DNA from: Myxococcales bacterium
Lineage (GTDB): Bacteria; Myxococcota_A; Polyangia; Polyangiales; Polyangiaceae
Length of the DNA: 8,877 nucleotides
Reading direction: 5' to 3'
NCBI GenBank assembly: GCA_025362165.1
Contig: JANYHY010000256.1
Coordinates: 1 to 8,877, forward strand
Below the pieces are notes generated by a model. It worked only from the letters and a program-made list of their open reading frames with translations. It did no database searches and was not told the DNA's origin. Shown here piece by piece: positions 1-6,718 of this stretch (positions within the stretch are counted from its first letter, which is position 1; each line of letters opens with the position of its first letter). The translations under genes and the position numbers were made by a program.

Positions 1-1
1 A

Positions 2-1168
2 GCGAAGACCATCATCGCGGACGCGGGGACCAAGCTCCCGGACACTCCTGCGCTCGAGCGCGCTCTCGGCGAGTTCTTGGCCGGGCAAGGCCAGTTCGAC
101 GACGCCGTCATACGCTACTTGCGCGCGACCGAGCTCGATCCAGTGGATCTGGCGACGCGCTTCAGGCTGGGCGTGACGTATCGACGCATGCGCAAGATGG
201 ATGACGCGAGCGCGCAGTTCGACCAAGTGCTCGCGGTGGACAAGGACTACCCAGGACTCTCTCTCGAGCGCGGACTTCTGTACGAGGAGAGCGGTGACAC
301 GGAGAAGGCGCTCGAGCAGTTCAAGAACGCTCTGGCCAAGGCGCCCGACGATCCGGACTTGATGCTCAGAGTCGGCGCGGCGTACGTCGCGATCGATCGA
401 CCCGACGACGCGCTGCCGATGCTGCGCAAGGTGTTGGAGAAGCGCGCCAACAGCGCCGAGGCGAACCACTACTTGGGACGCGCTCTCTTCGCAAAAGGTG
501 GGACGAGCGGAGCCGAGGCGACCAGGTACCTCAAGCGCGCGACCGAGCTCGATCCGAACCGCGCCGAGTATCACCTCTATGTCGCGTGGGCGGCGAACGA
601 GTCCAACAGCCGCGAGGCCCTCGGCTCGGCGTCAGACGAGATCGACAAGGCGATGAACCTCGACAAGCTCAACGGAGACATCTGGTGGCAGCGCGGCGTA
701 CTCGAGCGCAAGCAAGGACGCGTCGAGGACGCGATGAAGGATCTCAAGCGCGCGCTGGAGCTCAAGCCCACGCGCATCGACGCGCACGCCACGATGGCCG
801 AGTGCCTCGAAGACAAGAACGACACGCAGAGCGCGCTCGTCGAGTGGCAGAAGGCCGTCAGCGGAGACGACAAGAAGCCGACGTGGCGCTACCGATACGG
901 CAAGTTGTTGCTGGATCGCGGATCGGCGAGCGAAGCGGTCAAGCACCTTGCGTTCGCGGCAGCGGAGGCCGAGAAGATGGACGTGCACCCTGGCTGGTAC
1001 GCCGATGTGCAGTTCCAAGCGGCCGAAGCGTATCGACGAACCGGACAACGCAAAGAGGCCATCGAGCGCTTCAAGCGCTTCCTCGAGGTCGCCCCGACCA
1101 GCAGCCCAGATCGACGCGACGCGATCGCCGCGCTGAGCGATCTCGGCGCGCCCTACGGCGGCCAATAG
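2..1168 (+). CDS. TPR (tetratricopeptide repeat) protein, 5' end outside window
   Basis: The frame is open from the first bases of the window to the TAG at 1166-1168, giving 388 residues, so the true start lies upstream; the TTG at 77 is only an internal codon and coding sense continues before it. The protein is almost entirely helical repeats of about 34 residues with TPR-type spacing: a small residue in helix A, then A..Y/F and a closing L.P, as in ATELDP (twice), ALAKAPDD, ALELKP and FLEVAP. I estimate eight or nine repeats. No signal peptide or catalytic motif is visible in the part present. TPR arrays are protein-protein scaffolds; the partner cannot be inferred. The gene is convergent with the small gene at 1242-1721, and a strong hairpin starts 5 bp after the stop. 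The TPR call is firm; the specific role is unknown. Confidence 0.9.
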   Translation, partial: AKTIIADAGTKLPDTPALERALGEFLAGQGQFDDAVIRYLRATELDPVDLATRFRLGVTYRRMRKMDDASAQFDQVLAVDKDYPGLSLERGLLYEESGDTEKALEQFKNALAKAPDDPDLMLRVGAAYVAIDRPDDALPMLRKVLEKRANSAEANHYLGRALFAKGGTSGAEATRYLKRATELDPNRAEYHLYVAWAANESNSREALGSASDEIDKAMNLDKLNGDIWWQRGVLERKQGRVEDAMKDLKRALELKPTRIDAHATMAECLEDKNDTQSALVEWQKAVSGDDKKPTWRYRYGKLLLDRGSASEAVKHLAFAAAEAEKMDVHPGWYADVQFQAAEAYRRTGQRKEAIERFKRFLEVAPTSSPDRRDAIAALSDLGAPYGGQ

Positions 1169-1172
1169 CCAA

Positions 1173-1198
1173 TTGATGCCGCCTACGGCGGACATCAA
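1173..1198. terminator. Hairpin between convergent genes, probable terminator
   Basis: TTGATG-CCGCC, a TAC loop, GGCGG-A-CATCAA: an 11-bp stem with one bulged A, starting 5 bp after the TPR stop and 44 bp from the stop of the opposing gene. There is no T-run on the plus-strand side, so it is not a classical intrinsic terminator. Its position between two converging genes suggests a bidirectional stop or a 3'-end stabiliser. A smaller perfect hairpin (GTGCC-GAT-GGCAC) follows at 1219-1231. Confidence 0.5.
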
Positions 1199-1241
1199 CG
1201 GCCTTCGGCGTAGCGGAGGTGCCGATGGCACGCCCCAGTAG

Positions 1242-1721
1242 TCACTGTCGCAGCAGCAACACAGCGCCGCGAGACCACGCGGTCTCTTGCTCGAGCGCGA
1301 GGCCGTCGGAGACGATCCTCGTCCTCTGAGTCATGGAAGTCCCTGCCCACGGGATTCGGTAGGTCGCTCGCGTCGCCGAGTCGTCGATCTCTCCAATGCT
1401 CTCGTAGAGCTCTTTCGGTCCGATGAGCGGGCGCTGCTCTCCTGACATTCGAATCGATCGACCATCATCGCCGATCGTGATCACCTCTCGACTACGCATT
1501 AGCGTAATGCCCAATCGAGATACTTGCGTCGTGTGCAAGTAATCGCGGCCCGAAGCGCGCAGTGTCGTTTTCATCATGAAGTGGCTGATCCGAGCCGCCG
1601 CGCGCAGCATGAAGGGAACTCCGCGCGCTGCTGTGGCGTCGGTGAGGTGGAGCGTGAGCAGGCCCGACCAGTCACCCACCAGCGATCCGTAGTATCGATC
1701 GGCCGAGCCTCGATGCATCAC
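1242..1721 (-). CDS. Hypothetical protein, possibly lipocalin-like beta fold
   Basis: This 159-residue protein is not confidently recognised. It begins with YYGSLVGDWSGLLTLHL, a pattern of a G-x-W motif followed by an alternating polar/hydrophobic strand that recalls lipocalin-like or fatty-acid-binding beta barrels. The rest also reads as short strands (for example REVITIGDDGRSIRM and QRTRIVSDGLALEQET) with few helices. There is no signal peptide, membrane segment or cysteine. The start could be GTG at 1721 or ATG at 1718; no good Shine-Dalgarno lies upstream of either, and both keep the GDW region. It is divergent from the acyltransferase gene across 52 bp, so the two may share a control region and a lipid link is conceivable, but that is only context. 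Frame openness and plausible protein composition support it as real. Confidence 0.6.
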   Translation of the reverse strand: MMHRGSADRYYGSLVGDWSGLLTLHLTDATAARGVPFMLRAAARISHFMMKTTLRASGRDYLHTTQVSRLGITLMRSREVITIGDDGRSIRMSGEQRPLIGPKELYESIGEIDDSATRATYRIPWAGTSMTQRTRIVSDGLALEQETAWSRGAVLLLRQ

Positions 1722-1773
1722 ATGAGATCGTAACCCGATAAGCGCACGTCAGAAGGCTCCAACAATCGGCTAT
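1722..1773. promoter_or_regulatory. Short divergent intergenic region
   Basis: Only 52 bp separate the starts of the small protein (-) and the acyltransferase (+), so any promoters here must be compact or overlap coding sequence. AGAAGG at 1751-1756 is purine-rich but 17 nt from the ATG at 1774, too far for a standard ribosome-binding site. I see no convincing -35/-10 pair. Confidence 0.3.
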
Positions 1774-3009
1774 ATGGATCTCTCAATGCCGAGGACGCCG
1801 CTCGCTCCCGAAGACGCCGCGCGGCTGCACATGGACTTGCCGGAAAACCGGATGATCATCGTGGCGGCGCTCGAGCTCGAGGGGTCGCTCGATCAAGAGG
1901 CGCTCTTGGCGGTGGTGCGTGATCGACTCCTCGGTCATGCGAGATTTCGACAGCGCGTCGTCGAGTCGGCGTTCGGCCTCGGCGTGCCGCTTTGGGAAGA
2001 AGACCCGCACTTCGAGCTGGTGCGTCACCTGCATCGTCACCTGGACGATGGTCGTCCTCTGTTGGTTCGAGTCGCGGAGATCGCCAATCGGGAGCTGGTG
2101 CGCGATCGGCCGCTCTGGGAGATGCACGTCGTGGAGACAGAGGGTGGAGACGTGCTCGTCGCGCGAATCCACCACGTGGTGGCCGACGGCGCTGGCCTGG
2201 TGCACCTCTTGAGAGACCTCGCGGGTGAGCCGCCACGACAAGAGAGGAGCCCGAGGAGCGAGCAGAAGCGCAAGCGGCGAGGGCTCCGCTTGCGTCGGCT
2301 GGTCGGCGGGATCACCGCTGCGACGCGCCTCCTGCGCTCTGGATCTGATCCGCGATCGACGCTCACGGGTGAGCTCGGTACAGACAAACACCTCTGCGCG
2401 TCCGCGACGCTCTCGCTCGAGACACTCCATGAGGCCGCTCGCGCGCGCGGCGTGACCATCACCGAACTGCTGCTCTCGTCGATCGCCGGGGCGCTGCGTG
2501 AGCGCGTAGACGGAAGAGTCGTGCACGCGCTCGTCCCCGTCGCGCTCCAGACCAACGACGACACTGACGCAGGTAACCGCTACATCTCGGTGTTCGTGCC
2601 TCTGAGAGTTGCGCTCGAGGACGGTGGAGCTCGCGTTCGCGACGTCGCCCATGAGCTCCGCGAGCTGCGTGCGCGCCACCAATCGATCTCGTCGAGCGTG
2701 CGTTTGACGAGCGCCGCGGGCGCGACGACCGCGCTGATCGAGCGCGCTTTCGTGCGCCTCTTCTCGAAGCGCGCGACGCTGATGGTCTCGGTCGTGCGAG
2801 GGCCAAGCCACCCGCTCCGCTTGGCAGGCGCGACCGTGCGCGACGTCACTGTGTGGGCACCTGTCCCAGGGACGATAGCGTTGGGCGTGACGCTCATGAG
2901 CTATGCGGGCCGAGTGCGCCTAGGGCTCAACACTGACGCAAAGGTCGTCCAACATCCGGAGTCGATCTTGAACGACGTGCTGCGTGAGCTCTCTCAGAGC
3001 AGCGCCTAA
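1774..3009 (+). CDS. Wax ester synthase/diacylglycerol acyltransferase-like protein (WS/DGAT family)
   Basis: 411 residues. Enzymes of this family transfer an acyl group from acyl-CoA to a fatty alcohol or diacylglycerol to make storage wax esters or triacylglycerol at the membrane/lipid-droplet surface. The family hallmarks appear in order: N-terminal PLAPEDAARLHMD (residues 9-21), PLWE at 113-116, the catalytic HHxxxDG as HHVVADG at 133-139, the ND motif at 261-262 followed by GNRYISVFVPL at 267-277, and a C-terminal RGPSHPLRLAGA with LMSYAGRVRLGLNTD. Spacing matches the characterised Acinetobacter enzyme closely. A basic stretch at about 160-178 follows the first domain. Oddities: it is shorter than the usual 450-480 residues, and the common SNVPGP motif reads SVVRGP at 339-344, losing its Asn. 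ATG 1774 is used; ATG 1786 (MPRTPLAPED) is a good alternative. Family assignment is firm; substrate is not known and a role in other acyl transfer remains possible. Confidence 0.9.
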   Translation: MDLSMPRTPLAPEDAARLHMDLPENRMIIVAALELEGSLDQEALLAVVRDRLLGHARFRQRVVESAFGLGVPLWEEDPHFELVRHLHRHLDDGRPLLVRVAEIANRELVRDRPLWEMHVVETEGGDVLVARIHHVVADGAGLVHLLRDLAGEPPRQERSPRSEQKRKRRGLRLRRLVGGITAATRLLRSGSDPRSTLTGELGTDKHLCASATLSLETLHEAARARGVTITELLLSSIAGALRERVDGRVVHALVPVALQTNDDTDAGNRYISVFVPLRVALEDGGARVRDVAHELRELRARHQSISSSVRLTSAAGATTALIERAFVRLFSKRATLMVSVVRGPSHPLRLAGATVRDVTVWAPVPGTIALGVTLMSYAGRVRLGLNTDAKVVQHPESILNDVLRELSQSSA

Positions 3010-3012
3010 CGG

Positions 3013-3816
3013 TCAACGCCGCAGCGACAAACCTACGAAGGGAGTCGCGACTGTCTCTGCGCCATTGAGTCCAATGTATGTGCCTGCGTCGATCTGAACG
3101 TCTCGCGTGATCGCCCACAGCGCGCCAGCGCCGAGCGCGATGTCCCAACCCGTCGCGTAGACGTCGACGAAGACCCGAAACTCTCCCGCGACCGTCCACG
3201 TCAGCGCGCTCGCGAGCACCACCGCAGCCAACGGCTTCTGCTTGGTGCTGATCAACAGCCCCGTGTTCACCTCGAGCTCGAACCGCGCGGGCAGCTCCCA
3301 GCCCCAGAAAACAAGGCCTCCCGCGCGTAGGGCCTGCGCCGGAGCGAACGGCGCGAACACCGTAGGAACCAGCGTGATGTGCGGGCGAGCGCCCTTCTCA
3401 TGCAGCACGTTGAACTTCAAACGCGCGTTGAGCGGACCTGGCGATTGCAGCTTGCTCGTGTCCAAGTCGAAGGTCGCGTGTCGCATCGCGAGCTGTAGAT
3501 CGACCCGAGTCTGGAGCCCCATTCGATAGCTGTTCTCGAAGAAGCCGAGCAGTGGCCCGCGCGCGCCCGGCGGAGCGCCGATCCTGCCACCGAGCTCGAG
3601 ACTGACGAGCGCCATCTCCACCTGCGTGTGACCTGCGGGCATGACGTGAGGCGTGTCGGTCTGATGCGGCCGGTCCGTGTCGATGACCTTCAGGCACGCG
3701 TCGGGCAGTGGATGAAAGACAGAGTGCGAGCCCTGACAGCGCGGGTCTTCCTCGTCTGCATCCGCCCAACTCGACGACAAGAGCACGCTCGTGACGAACA
3801 GTGCGCGCGCCAACAT
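3013..3816 (-). CDS. Predicted outer-membrane beta-barrel, phenol-degradation MetA-like transporter family
   Basis: 267 residues from ATG 3816. The N-terminus MLARALFVTSVLLSSSWA is a signal peptide with likely cleavage after SWA (residue 18). The mature start contains two cysteines (C27, C41) that could form a disulphide. DTDRPHQTDTPHVMPAGHTQVE at about 46-67 matches the signature of MetA-pathway-of-phenol-degradation-type barrels (usually TDRPD-x-T-x-S-P then P-x-G-x-x-Q-x-E). The remainder alternates amphipathic strands with turns: LLGFFENSYRMGLQTRVDLQL, ELPARFELEVNTGLLIS, GEFRVFVDVYATGW, and ends FVGLSLRR. Members are assumed to be outer-membrane channels; the substrate is unknown. The frame stays open upstream to 4515, but that part is antisense to the cysteine-rich repeats and is not protein-like, so the signal peptide decides the start. 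The stop is 3 bp from the acyltransferase stop, leaving no room for a separate terminator. Confidence 0.75.
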   Translation of the reverse strand: MLARALFVTSVLLSSSWADADEEDPRCQGSHSVFHPLPDACLKVIDTDRPHQTDTPHVMPAGHTQVEMALVSLELGGRIGAPPGARGPLLGFFENSYRMGLQTRVDLQLAMRHATFDLDTSKLQSPGPLNARLKFNVLHEKGARPHITLVPTVFAPFAPAQALRAGGLVFWGWELPARFELEVNTGLLISTKQKPLAAVVLASALTWTVAGEFRVFVDVYATGWDIALGAGALWAITRDVQIDAGTYIGLNGAETVATPFVGLSLRR

Positions 3817-3919
3817 GGATGGCGAGATACTATTAGAGAGAACAACAAGACGCGCGCGAAGATCAGAAAGAAGAGTGAGCAGATTGATCGTTTTACCGTC
3901 TTGGGCCCACTGTGGCGGC
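3817..3919. promoter_or_regulatory. Divergent intergenic region, purine-rich and AT-richer
   Basis: 103 bp between the barrel gene (-) and the cysteine-rich lipoprotein (+). It is clearly less GC-rich than its surroundings and the plus strand is A/G-dominated at about 3833-3880. On the minus strand TAGTAT (3832-3827) resembles a -10 box, but only about 11 nt from the ATG at 3816, implying a very short leader. No matching -35 is clear, and I see no good promoter for the plus-strand gene. Confidence 0.35.
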
Positions 3920-4969
3920 ATGAAGACGGTTTGTCGTGTCCTCTTGCCTGCGATCGTCCTATTCGCCTGCAGCCGTTCAGGATTGGAAGCGGACCTCGAC
4001 GCGAGCACTACCGACGTCACGTGCGCGACCTGCAAGTCGATGCCAGCGAGCTGCGGAGCGTTCGATGACGGCTGCGGCAAGACATTGCATTGCGGGAGCT
4101 GCGTCGCGCCGCAGACGTGCGGTGGCGGCGGGACGTCGAACAAGTGCGGCTGCCAGCCCTCCACCTGCGGCGCGCTCGGCGATGACTGCGGCAACGCGCT
4201 CGATGGATGCGATGGCGTGCTGTCGTGCGGCGCGTGCCCACCGGGCGAGATCTGCGGCGGCGCGGGAGCGAACAAGTGCGGGCAGAAGCCGTGCACGCCG
4301 ACGAGCTGCAAGGCGCTTGGGGCCTCGTGCGGCAAGGTCTCTGACGGCTGCAGTGACGTCCTCGACTGCGGATCTTGCGCGCTGCCTAGCACCTGCGGCG
4401 GAGGCGGAGTCGCCCACCAGTGCGGCTGCACGCGCGCAACTTGCCAGGCTCTCGGCGCCTCGTGCGGAGTCGTGGACGACGGTTGCGGCGGGACGCTCGA
4501 TTGCGGAGCGTGCACGGGCCCTCAAACTTGCGGCGCGATAACTGTCAATCAGTGCGGCTGCGTACCCGTCAATTGCGGCACTATCGACGCGCACTGCGGC
4601 ACGATGCTGGACGGCTGCGGCGGACTGTTGAACTGCGGAAGCTGCAATCATCGCAAGGTGTGCATCGGCTCCGGCCCCGCCAATTGCAGCGAAGAGGGCG
4701 AGACCTGCAGGCCCACCAACTGCGCACGCATCGGCGCCACCTGCGGACCCGCCGCAGACGGCTGCGGAGGACTACTCAACTGCGGCCCATGCACAAACCC
4801 CCAAACGTGCGGCGGCGGCGGAGTCGTCAATCACTGCGGCTGCACCCCAACCACCTGCGACGCCCAAGCCGCAACCTGCGGCGCGATCAACGACGCCTGC
4901 GGCGCAAAACTAGATTGCGGACTATGCCCTAATGGCAAGTCATGCGTGAACAACACCTGCACAAAATAG
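3920..4969 (+). CDS. Cysteine-rich repeat lipoprotein (seven CX6CX6CX5CX2CX5CX7-8C units)
   Basis: 349 residues from ATG 3920. MKTVCRVLLPAIVLFAC is a lipoprotein-type signal with the acceptor cysteine at 17 (LFAC; Phe at -2 is unusual). After a short Asp/Ser/Thr linker come seven tandem units with first cysteines at residues 38, 83, 130, 175, 219, 268 and 313. The usual spacing is C-x6-C-x6-C-x5-C-x2-C-x5-C-x7/8-C, often closed by CGC; recurring features are DGCGG.L.CG.C and QTCGGGG. By hand count there are about 58 cysteines. Such density in an exported protein implies disulphide-locked modules, probably on the cell surface, perhaps for adhesion or as a stiff stalk; no enzymatic motif is seen. 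Repeats of this style are common in myxobacterial genomes, which I recall rather than can check. A longer frame begins at GTG 3791, but the lipoprotein signal fixes the start at 3920; the ribosome-binding site is weak. Confidence 0.82.
   Translation: MKTVCRVLLPAIVLFACSRSGLEADLDASTTDVTCATCKSMPASCGAFDDGCGKTLHCGSCVAPQTCGGGGTSNKCGCQPSTCGALGDDCGNALDGCDGVLSCGACPPGEICGGAGANKCGQKPCTPTSCKALGASCGKVSDGCSDVLDCGSCALPSTCGGGGVAHQCGCTRATCQALGASCGVVDDGCGGTLDCGACTGPQTCGAITVNQCGCVPVNCGTIDAHCGTMLDGCGGLLNCGSCNHRKVCIGSGPANCSEEGETCRPTNCARIGATCGPAADGCGGLLNCGPCTNPQTCGGGGVVNHCGCTPTTCDAQAATCGAINDACGAKLDCGLCPNGKSCVNNTCTK
4031..4966 (+). repeat. Seven in-frame tandem coding repeats, about 45 codons each
   Basis: The seven cysteine-rich units have periods of 45, 47, 45, 44, 49 and 45 codons between first cysteines. 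DNA identity is concentrated in TGCGGC-type strings coding Cys-Gly. Units 1, 3 and 6 keep the GGGG segment; units 5 and 7 are the most diverged. The last two units use more A-ending codons than the first ones. Confidence 0.8.
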
Positions 4970-5001
4970 CAATCACTGGCATAGCCGACATAACCCTCTT
5001 C

Positions 5002-5180
5002 TCCCCCACCGCTACCTGTCGCCAAGACCGGCAGCGGCGCGGTGCTTTTCCTTGGGACGCCGACCCAGACACTTCATCAATCAACAGTAGTCCGAACCCC
5101 GCAAGCCGCGCACAGTCGGCGGCCCAAGGGAAAGTACTGCGACGTGCCGAGCCCTAACCTCCCCGCCGACAGGTACCCCC
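5002..5180. repeat. Long imperfect palindromic element, copy 1
   Basis: Direct repeat of 8297-8474. The left arm (5011-5065) matches copy 2 at 53 of 55 positions and the right arm (5118-5160) at 42 of 43; the middle (about 5080-5117) has diverged. The element folds on itself: TACCTGTCG (5013-5021) pairs with CGACAGGTA (5167-5175), then after an internal loop CGGCA...CTTTTCCTTGGG (5029-5056) pairs with CCCAAGGGAAAG...TGCCG (5123-5149), and CGCC (5058-5061) closes on GGCG (5118-5121). It is flanked by runs of five C on both sides. It lies between the convergent cysteine-rich lipoprotein and zinc-ribbon genes and ends 3 bp from the latter's stop, so it may also terminate both transcripts. No ORF or transposase is associated. 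Confidence 0.88.
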
Positions 5181-5182
5181 TT

Positions 5183-5467
5183 CTAACAGCCTGGACGGTG
5201 TGGTGGTGGGACCGTCCCATAGATCGCGACCGCCCATCGACCAGGGTCGTCGATCTGCGGCACGGTCGCGTCCACACCGGCGTCTTGGACGGTGGGAGCC
5301 GCAGTCGCGTCGGCGCCGCCGTCATCGGTCCAAGCGATGCCGAGCGCTCCGAACGTGATCACTCCTGCGCAGACGACAAGCTTGCGCGCGCCGCAGAACG
5401 GACACTTGAAGTCACTCGAGCGACAGTGCCGCCGACACGATCTACACGCGAGCAGGGAACTCGGCAT
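5183..5467 (-). CDS. Small zinc-ribbon membrane protein with C-terminal YGTVPPP tail (paralogue of 7909-8217)
   Basis: 94 residues, ATG 5467, with TAGGT about 10 nt upstream as a possible ribosome-binding site. Zinc ribbon: C8-x2-C11-x10-C22-x2-C25 (CRSC...CPFCGAR), the same spacing as the paralogue, plus an extra Cys at 15. A hydrophobic stretch follows (about 30-46, KLVVCAGVITFGALGIAW), then an acidic, Ala/Asp-rich region and the end AIYGTVPPPHRPGC. The basic N-terminus predicts a cytoplasmic ribbon with the tail exported. It is last in the presumed operon, 66 bp after the lipoprotein gene. I recall similar zinc-ribbon proteins ending in YG-P-rich tails from myxobacteria but know no function. 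It may be a substrate or partner of the radical SAM enzyme (inference) or an unrelated membrane anchor. The terminal Cys next to the stop is notable. Confidence 0.7.
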   Translation of the reverse strand: MPSSLLACRSCRRHCRSSDFKCPFCGARKLVVCAGVITFGALGIAWTDDGGADATAAPTVQDAGVDATVPQIDDPGRWAVAIYGTVPPPHRPGC

Positions 5468-5533
5468 GTCGAATTACCTAGCGGACTCGGTGAGCGACCT
5501 GTCGCGGAGTTGGCGGCTCACAGCCTTGTTCTC

Positions 5534-6682
5534 TCAGGGGCAGCCGACATGAAAGACGGCGAGCCCCGTTTGCGCGAGGCCGAAGATCAGGAACCCGTCG
5601 CCAACGGCGACGATCGTCTGGGCGGCGCACGGCGCACCAAAGGCCGGTGTGAGCGCTGTCCCGAGCAACGAGCCGCTCGTGTCGTACGCCCCGTACGCAA
5701 TGCCGGCGTCGCCGGGCGACCAGGTGAACGCGAACGACGAGAGGCCGCCAGCCACGCTCGCGGGGCTGCCGGTGGTGCACGTCGTGTTGCCGATATTGAG
5801 CGGTAGACCCGTCGAGCCAGTAGCTATGGCTCCTCGCACGGCGCCCGCGTCCGGATCGATCCAGTCAGCACCCACCACGTCGCTGGAAGCCGCCACTCCC
5901 GCGAACCCGAACGGAATGCCGGCCGAGAAACCGATCGAGCCCTTGGTCTGGAGGTCAGGTCCCAAGCGGTTCACACGCAACGTGGAGTTGGCCGTCACCA
6001 GATAACCGCTCGACGTCGCGGTCACGATGGGGTTGGCCTCGTTGTTACCGATCATGACTGGCGAGCCGATCGCCTTGGCATCCGACCCGAGTCGCTGCAC
6101 GTTCACGGTAGGGAGAGGTTGACCCGGTGCCGAGTACGCGACGACGAAGCCCGAGACGCCGTACGCGATGGAGCCGCCCCCCGCTGGCGCAATCGAGATC
6201 CCCGGCGTGACGGCGCCGGTCGCCATCGAGATGGACGAACATCGCATCGAGATCGAGGGGGTCGTCATCGAGCACACTATGTACACGTGTCCGTCGGTCG
6301 CCGCGCCGACCCCCATGAAACCGTCAGGCTGCGTGACGCCCGCGACGGTGACCCGGTCGAGAAGGCTGCCGCCTTGCGTGAGACGCTGGAGCTCGACGGA
6401 GCTTTGAGGGAGCTGCGCATGGATGTAGACGACCGCCGCTTCCGTTCCGCCATAGGTTGCGGCGATCTGCGGGCCGACGACACCGGCGTCGACTGTGATG
6501 GGCCCAGCGGTGGTGATCGTCGGTGACGCACACGCGGCGTGGACTGGAAAACTCTGGCCTGCGTCTGTTGAAGTGCTCGCCTCTGAGCCTCCGTCGGGCG
6601 GACTGGTGCCCGAGGTTCCGCAACGCACGAGGAGCAGTGCGCCCGCGCATGCGGTGCCCGCGACAACGACCCCGATTCGCAC
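5534..6682 (-). CDS. Exported beta-propeller-like protein, probable lipoprotein
   Basis: 382 residues from GTG 6682; an in-frame TGA lies immediately before this GTG and no other start would keep the signal, so the start is well fixed. MRIGVVVAGTACAGALLLVRCG is an export signal; Cys21 could be the lipid acceptor, although Arg at -1 is not canonical. A Ser/Thr/Gly/Asp linker follows. The body consists of repeated blade-like segments built as G-x-aromatic-x-V-x-(Y/T) then an R/Y-x-x-L-x-x-(D/S)-(G/A) turn, e.g. SGFVVAYSAPGQ...VNVQRLGSDAKAIG, SGYLVTANSTLRVNRLGPDLQTKG, SSFAFTWSPGD...GAYDTSGSLLG and DGFLIFGLAQTGLAVFHV. I estimate five to seven such segments. Propellers bind ligands or proteins; none can be named. 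It starts 36 bp after the radical SAM stop, so is probably co-transcribed and may present or sense the modified product outside the cell (inference). Confidence 0.75.
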   Translation of the reverse strand: MRIGVVVAGTACAGALLLVRCGTSGTSPPDGGSEASTSTDAGQSFPVHAACASPTITTAGPITVDAGVVGPQIAATYGGTEAAVVYIHAQLPQSSVELQRLTQGGSLLDRVTVAGVTQPDGFMGVGAATDGHVYIVCSMTTPSISMRCSSISMATGAVTPGISIAPAGGGSIAYGVSGFVVAYSAPGQPLPTVNVQRLGSDAKAIGSPVMIGNNEANPIVTATSSGYLVTANSTLRVNRLGPDLQTKGSIGFSAGIPFGFAGVAASSDVVGADWIDPDAGAVRGAIATGSTGLPLNIGNTTCTTGSPASVAGGLSSFAFTWSPGDAGIAYGAYDTSGSLLGTALTPAFGAPCAAQTIVAVGDGFLIFGLAQTGLAVFHVGCP

Positions 6683-6718
6683 TCACAAGAGATACCACGG
6701 CGCGGCCGAGTCAACTCA

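Noticed and set aside
586..1231. Long overlapping frames on both strands inside the TPR gene
   Set aside because: Arg-rich composition typical of GC-rich shadow frames; the TPR frame is unambiguous.
3817..4515. Upstream extension of the beta-barrel frame to 500 residues on the minus strand
   Set aside because: It is the antisense of the cysteine-rich repeats (Pro/Gln/Ser-rich reading with repeated PHEAP and PQPSS strings), and a clear signal peptide begins at 3816.
3936..4932. Arg/Ala-rich frames overlapping the cysteine-rich gene
   Set aside because: Low-complexity out-of-frame shadows of TGCGGC-type repeats; the lipoprotein frame has a signal sequence and regular cysteines.
4031..4966. 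CRISPR-like array from the regular spacing
   Set aside because: The periodicity is coding, in frame and about 45 codons long, with no short identical repeats and unique spacers.
5002..5180. Retron-type ncRNA
   Set aside because: A long hairpin with paired ends is suggestive, but no reverse transcriptase gene is in the window and the element occurs twice.
5042..5806. 254-residue plus-strand frame
   Set aside because: It crosses the palindromic repeat, the zinc-ribbon gene and the lipoprotein gene antisense, with Arg/Glu-rich low-quality sequence and no motif.
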